NCBI RefSeq assembly: GCF_025154075.1
Contig: NZ_JAOAMU010000009.1
Span: 62,001-126,000, forward strand
Source: Chryseobacterium herbae
Lineage (GTDB): Bacteria; Bacteroidota; Bacteroidia; Flavobacteriales; Weeksellaceae
Reading direction: 5' to 3'
DNA: 64,000 nt
The notes under the pieces are model-generated. The model had not been told where the DNA came from and did not search any database. It saw only the letters and a list, made by a program, of their open reading frames with translations. A program made the position numbers and the translations under genes. Position 1 is the stretch's first letter. The number at the start of each line of letters is the position of its first letter. This document shows positions 60,929-64,000 of the stretch, one piece after another.

Positions 60929-61093
60929 TAGTAACTTCCAGCCTCCCTCTTCCAACTTCCAACCTGAACCCAGTTCAGACAAACAAAATCCCTGCAGAAA
61001 ATTTCTACAGGGACCGCACCAATTTATAATATATGAATATGAAATTCCGAAGATGATAAGAAAGGAAGCCAGAGGATGGAAGAAGGAAGTCAC
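60929..61093. repeat. Inverted-repeat element 1
   Basis: A left arm beginning TAGTAACTTCCAGCCTCCCT (60929 on) and an imperfectly complementary right arm (61062-61093) enclose two inner hairpins (60964-60978 and a near-perfect 25-base palindrome at 60989-61013). The first 26 bases recur exactly at 62433-62458. There is no gene inside. It resembles a small MITE- or REP-like element. The rest of the 60815-61183 gap is unremarkable. Confidence 0.6.
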
Positions 61094-61183
61094 TATACTC
61101 TAAAAAAACAACTAAGTCCTTTAGTTTGTCAGAAAATTATCCGTCTAAACAAAACTTCCAACCTCTCTTCCCAACTGGATAAA

Positions 61184-62083
61184 TTAAAATATTTCTTCTG
61201 TAAGTTCTTTATTGACTACTGCTCCGGCGAAATTTCCCTGCGCTATAGCATTAGCGACAGATCTCATCATGGTTACATTATCTCCGCATGCAAAAACACC
61301 CGGAATATTTGTTTTCTGCATCATGTCAACTTTGATAAAACCCTGTTCTGTAAGTTCACAGCCGAGATCTCCGGAAGCATTGATATTCTGCTCAAATGGT
61401 ATTTTGGCATATAAAGCCTTTAAAGAAATTTCTTTTCCGGTCTTAAAAATAATTTTCCGGATTTGCCCACCTTCATGTTCAATTTTTTCAACTTCATCTT
61501 CTACCAGGATGATATTATTCTCGGCCAGTTTATGTTTTTGCTCTTTGGAAAGAACCGATGGGCCATTCGTCAATAAATAAAGATCTTTCGTTAAGTTGTA
61601 CACCAGTTTTGAAAAGTCATAAGCCATATCACCATCTGAAAGTATTCCGGTTACTTCATTTCTCACTTCATACCCATGGCAGTAAGGGCAATGCAGCACT
61701 GAAATTCCCCAACATTCTGCAAATCCGGGAATATTGGGCATGAGATCTTTCACCCCTGAAGCCAGGATTAGTTTTTTAGCATTGAACTTTTCACCACCAT
61801 GCGTTTCTGCTTCGAAGCCTTCGTCCGTTTTTTTTACTTTAACTACGGAATCTTCATGAAACTCTATGGTATCATATGCGGCAACCTGTTCGCGGGCAAG
61901 ATCAGAAATTTCCTTTGGTGTTTTTCCGTCGTGGGTAATAAAATTATGTGAATGCGGAGTTTGTCTGTTGCAGGGTTTTCCACTGTCGATGATCAGAACA
62001 TTTCTTAATGACCTTCCCAAAGACATTCCGGCCGATAATCCGGCATAACTTCCTCCTATGATGATAACGTCGTAGTTTTTCAT
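61184..62083 (-). CDS. Thioredoxin reductase-like NAD(P)/FAD oxidoreductase
   Basis: A 299-residue flavoprotein of the class II pyridine nucleotide-disulfide family. The FAD loop IIGGSYAGLSAGMSLGRS (about 7-24), the redox-active CPYC in LHCPYCHGYE (about 131-140), and the second FAD motif GVFACGDNVTMMRSVANAIAQG (about 258-279) are present. The start MKNYDVIIIGG was preferred to upstream non-ATG alternatives. It reduces a thioredoxin or another disulfide partner. Upstream (minus) is a promoter-like region, and the gene is flanked by two related inverted-repeat elements. Confidence 0.88.
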   Translation of the reverse strand: MKNYDVIIIGGSYAGLSAGMSLGRSLRNVLIIDSGKPCNRQTPHSHNFITHDGKTPKEISDLAREQVAAYDTIEFHEDSVVKVKKTDEGFEAETHGGEKFNAKKLILASGVKDLMPNIPGFAECWGISVLHCPYCHGYEVRNEVTGILSDGDMAYDFSKLVYNLTKDLYLLTNGPSVLSKEQKHKLAENNIILVEDEVEKIEHEGGQIRKIIFKTGKEISLKALYAKIPFEQNINASGDLGCELTEQGFIKVDMMQKTNIPGVFACGDNVTMMRSVANAIAQGNFAGAVVNKELTEEIF

Positions 62084-62107
62084 GAATGATGAATGATGAA
62101 TGATGAT
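62084..62107. repeat. Three 7-base tandem repeats touching the start codon
   Basis: GAATGAT occurs three times without interruption (62084-62104) plus a partial unit. On the minus strand this reads ATCATTC repeats ending directly at the ATG of the thioredoxin-reductase-like gene. Copy-number change would alter the leader and any ribosome access. Confidence 0.75.
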
Positions 62108-62168
62108 TGCTGTGAGAAGGTTTACCATAAGCCTGTCTCAACTTCTTTGTTTTTCTCTTTTGCTTTGA

Positions 62169-62201
62169 CAAAGTTAATACAAAATTTAATTAAAGTAACA
62201 A
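62169..62201 (-). promoter_or_regulatory. Candidate promoter of the thioredoxin-reductase-like gene
   Basis: TAACTTTG on the minus strand (62176-62169) fits the -7 consensus, with TTG at 62201-62199, 22 bases upstream. The gene's ATG lies 85 bases downstream, past the 7-base repeats. Confidence 0.45.
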
Positions 62202-62256
62202 TGTTGCATTAATATTTTCTATCATGATCATTTGATGAAAGAAAGGATAAAGAAAA

Positions 62257-62297
62257 ACAGCTGATTTTAAACCTGTAAAGAATTTAAAATCAGCTGT
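62257..62297. terminator. Strong hairpin, probable terminator
   Basis: Perfect 15-base stem ACAGCTGATTTTAAA (62257-62271) and its complement (62283-62297). On the minus strand a T-rich tract follows, so it could end transcription from the metallo-beta-lactamase gene about 200 bases upstream. Confidence 0.7.
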
Positions 62298-62330
62298 CAG
62301 TTGATATATGATGGAAAAGTTTTGCTTAAA

Positions 62331-62470
62331 GAAAGGAAGTTTGAGAATGAAAGAAGGAAGTTATGGAAAACCCGAAAAGAGATTTATATTTTTTATCAAA
62401 TTTAATTTAACTATCAGAGCTAACATGACGGATAGTAACTTCCAGCCTCCCTCTTCCATCTTCCAGCCAT
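62331..62470. repeat. Inverted-repeat element 2
   Basis: Left arm GAAAGGAAG...GAAAGAAGGAAG (62331-62364) and right arm TAGTAACTTCCAGCCTCCCT... (62433-62470) are imperfectly complementary. The right arm shares 26 identical bases with element 1 (60929-60954), in the same orientation. The element lies just after the metallo-beta-lactamase stop codon and contains no gene. Confidence 0.6.
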
Positions 62471-62493
62471 ATTCTTTAACACGCTCGAATAGT

Positions 62494-63243
62494 TTAATTC
62501 TTAAACAGTTTAATGGTATAGTCTAAAAGTTCCTGCCCTCCTATTTCTCCATGTCCCGGCATTACGATCTTCACGTCGGGATATTGGGCTTTTATTTTTT
62601 CAACGGTTTGAGACCAGGCCTGAACATTAGCATCACCCAGATAGCCTTTCGTAGCATCTACTTCTTTGATCAAACAACCTCCGAACATGGCTTTTTCATC
62701 AGGAATATAAGCAACAACATTGTCTTTTGTATGTCCTTCTCCAAAGTATTTCAATACAATTTTATGTTTTCCAGCATTCAGAGTTAAGGTGTCATTGAAT
62801 CCGTGACCGGGAACGTTGGCGCCCGTTTGTTTTGCCAGCTCTATGGTTTTATTATTGGCATAAGACGGAATATTATTTTTATCAAATTCTTTCAGTCCGC
62901 CCAGACAGTCATCATGAAAATGGGTCGCAACAACGGCATTCACCTTTGAATGAAGGTTATTTTTGATCCATGAAATCAATTCTTCAGAGCTTTTATCGTT
63001 GGTTGGTGTATCCAGAATTACGGTTTCATTACCATCTTTTACAATCATTCCATTGCATTCCACTTTTCCAAATGAATCCGTATTTAAATAGGATATATGC
63101 TGATAAATACCATCCGACAGTTGAATGATAGACAAATTATCAGTTTTGTACATCACTTTAGCTTTCTCCTGTTTTTTCTGAGAAGTACAGCTAAAAGCAA
63201 ACAGCGCTGAGGATAACAGCAAAATTTTAGACAGTGATTTCAT
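62494..63243 (-). CDS. Subclass B1 metallo-beta-lactamase
   Basis: A 249-residue zinc hydrolase that inactivates beta-lactams including carbapenems, as known for chromosomal enzymes of this group (BlaB, IND, CGB types). Zinc ligands are complete: HFHDD (His, His, Asp, about 107-111), His in GEGHTKDN (about 168), Cys in GGCLIK (about 188) and His in MPGHGE (about 230). The signal ends LFAFSC, a lipobox, so the enzyme may be lipid-anchored like NDM-1 rather than soluble. The subfamily cannot be fixed by eye. Confidence 0.94.
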   Translation of the reverse strand: MKSLSKILLLSSALFAFSCTSQKKQEKAKVMYKTDNLSIIQLSDGIYQHISYLNTDSFGKVECNGMIVKDGNETVILDTPTNDKSSEELISWIKNNLHSKVNAVVATHFHDDCLGGLKEFDKNNIPSYANNKTIELAKQTGANVPGHGFNDTLTLNAGKHKIVLKYFGEGHTKDNVVAYIPDEKAMFGGCLIKEVDATKGYLGDANVQAWSQTVEKIKAQYPDVKIVMPGHGEIGGQELLDYTIKLFKN

Positions 63244-63321
63244 AGGTGTATTACATTACAGCTAAATTAGAAAATATTTCTCCCTCTAAGGGGATAAGCC
63301 ATAGTTAATTAAGTGTTAATA

Positions 63322-64000
63322 TCACCATTTCGCTGTATCAATTTCACTTTGAATTTTCTTCCTGATATCAATTTTAGCTCCTTCAAAACTAAAGATGGTA
63401 GTTCCCTTTTCCCTGGCAAACTTATTGACAATGGAATCAGCCGCTTTACCGCTGTTAAAATAATGACCTGTTTCTTTGAGTTCATCTTCATCTTTGGAAA
63501 ATTCTTTCACGCGAATCAGATTAGCATACTTTTTACTCAGATCAAACCAATTGATGTAATCTGCATTAAAGGAAACCGCTTTTATATCATTTTTTGAATA
63601 ATAATTGATGGCTCCTGCCTGTCCGTAATTATCACAGAGAACTAGTGTATTTCCGGATTTTGACAGGTGGGCATATTCTTTATCTACTTTTTCAGCAAGC
63701 TCTTTCCAGCCCTGCATATCTGCAAAATCCTGAGGTAGCGGATGATCTTCCCCATCTTCCCAACGGAGCAGTCCCATTTTTTTGTACGGTTCGGGATGAC
63801 TGATAATGTATTCCGTACTTTTATTGGGAAAAGCGACCTGATACAACGGTAGAAATAGCAAAATAGGAAGTACAATAAAGACCGGTTTAAGAAATTTCTT
63901 CCAGCCATTCTCAAAAATAGGAGCCAGAAAAACAGCCCCGAATCCTATTAATACAGGATAAAGACCAATGGCATAATAATCTTTAGCCTTAAAAAATACA
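63322..64000 (-). CDS. GT39-type membrane glycosyltransferase, 3' part
   Basis: The C-terminal 225 residues of a protein whose start lies beyond the window edge. Reading in from the edge, KAKDYYAIGLYPVLIGFGAVFL is the last membrane segment, then a helix near FIVLPILLFLPLYQVAF, then a periplasmic domain of about 170 residues (CDNYGQAGAINYY, GHYFNSGKAADSI). This is the layout of ArnT/dolichyl-phosphate-mannose-type (GT39/PMT) transferases annotated in Bacteroidota, which use polyprenyl-phosphate sugars. The frame remains open to base 64000. Confidence 0.8.
   Translation of the reverse strand, partial: VFFKAKDYYAIGLYPVLIGFGAVFLAPIFENGWKKFLKPVFIVLPILLFLPLYQVAFPNKSTEYIISHPEPYKKMGLLRWEDGEDHPLPQDFADMQGWKELAEKVDKEYAHLSKSGNTLVLCDNYGQAGAINYYSKNDIKAVSFNADYINWFDLSKKYANLIRVKEFSKDEDELKETGHYFNSGKAADSIVNKFAREKGTTIFSFEGAKIDIRKKIQSEIDTAKW

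Noticed and set aside
60921..61103. Small frames on both strands across inverted-repeat element 1
   Set aside because: They follow the repeat arms and have no independent support.
63309..63491. Small minus-strand frame near the right end
   Set aside because: Shadow of the GT39-type gene in another frame.

Overview
The window comes from a Bacteroidota chromosome, most likely Chryseobacterium or a close relative in the Weeksellaceae. This rests on AT-rich DNA, Bacteroidota-type promoters (TAnnTTTG in place of a classical -10 box), few Shine-Dalgarno sequences, PorX and a T9SS sorting-domain protein, a fused LpxC/FabZ, and a chromosomal B1 metallo-beta-lactamase. No tRNA, rRNA, CRISPR array, prophage or insertion sequence was seen.

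Layout. 1-2.9 kb: a degenerate tandem-repeat tract, an LptB-type ATPase with an unusual C-terminal domain, a TM2 protein and an unassigned protein. 3-7 kb: hemB, a minimal T9SS sorting-domain protein and a NatAB-like ABC exporter. 7-13.6 kb (minus strand): a beta-barrel protein, sucD, and the lipid A block lpxD, lpxC/fabZ, lpxA, efp and a second lpxD-like gene. 13.7-21 kb: an HD phosphohydrolase, a NYN-domain protein, an S41 protease, porX, a YciI-like protein, exonuclease III and an RlpA-like protein. 21.8-24.9 kb: two related secreted proteins and rimO.

25-56.3 kb (minus strand) is a large Wzx/Wzy-type surface polysaccharide locus and the most distinctive part of the window. Upstream genes encode an EpsN-like aminotransferase, a WbpM-like dehydratase, Wza, Wzc and a TviB-like dehydrogenase. 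They are followed by WbpD- and WbpB-like enzymes, two CatB-type acetyltransferases, a flippase, two polymerase-like membrane proteins, three glycosyltransferases and a secreted beta-helix protein. Further modules are a WbpG/HisH/HisF amidine-forming set, an AsnB/WbpS-like amidotransferase, the CapE/CapF/CapG set for UDP-L-FucNAc, and a WbpV/WbpL-like pair that would start the repeat unit. Read together, the genes predict a repeat of about four residues containing L-FucNAc, probably D-QuiNAc, and one or more amino-uronic acids that may carry amide and acetamidino groups. This is a prediction; no structure can be read from DNA.

56.3-64 kb: recX, glyA, a four-gene arsenic operon with a palindrome at two promoters, a thioredoxin-reductase-like flavoprotein flanked by two related inverted-repeat elements, a B1 metallo-beta-lactamase with a lipobox, and the 3' part of a GT39 membrane glycosyltransferase that runs off the window.

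Where the first possible start was TTG and an in-frame ATG gave a tighter operon junction or a better family match, the ATG was chosen (lpxC, lpxD, rimO, capF, hisH, wzc, the HD gene and others).
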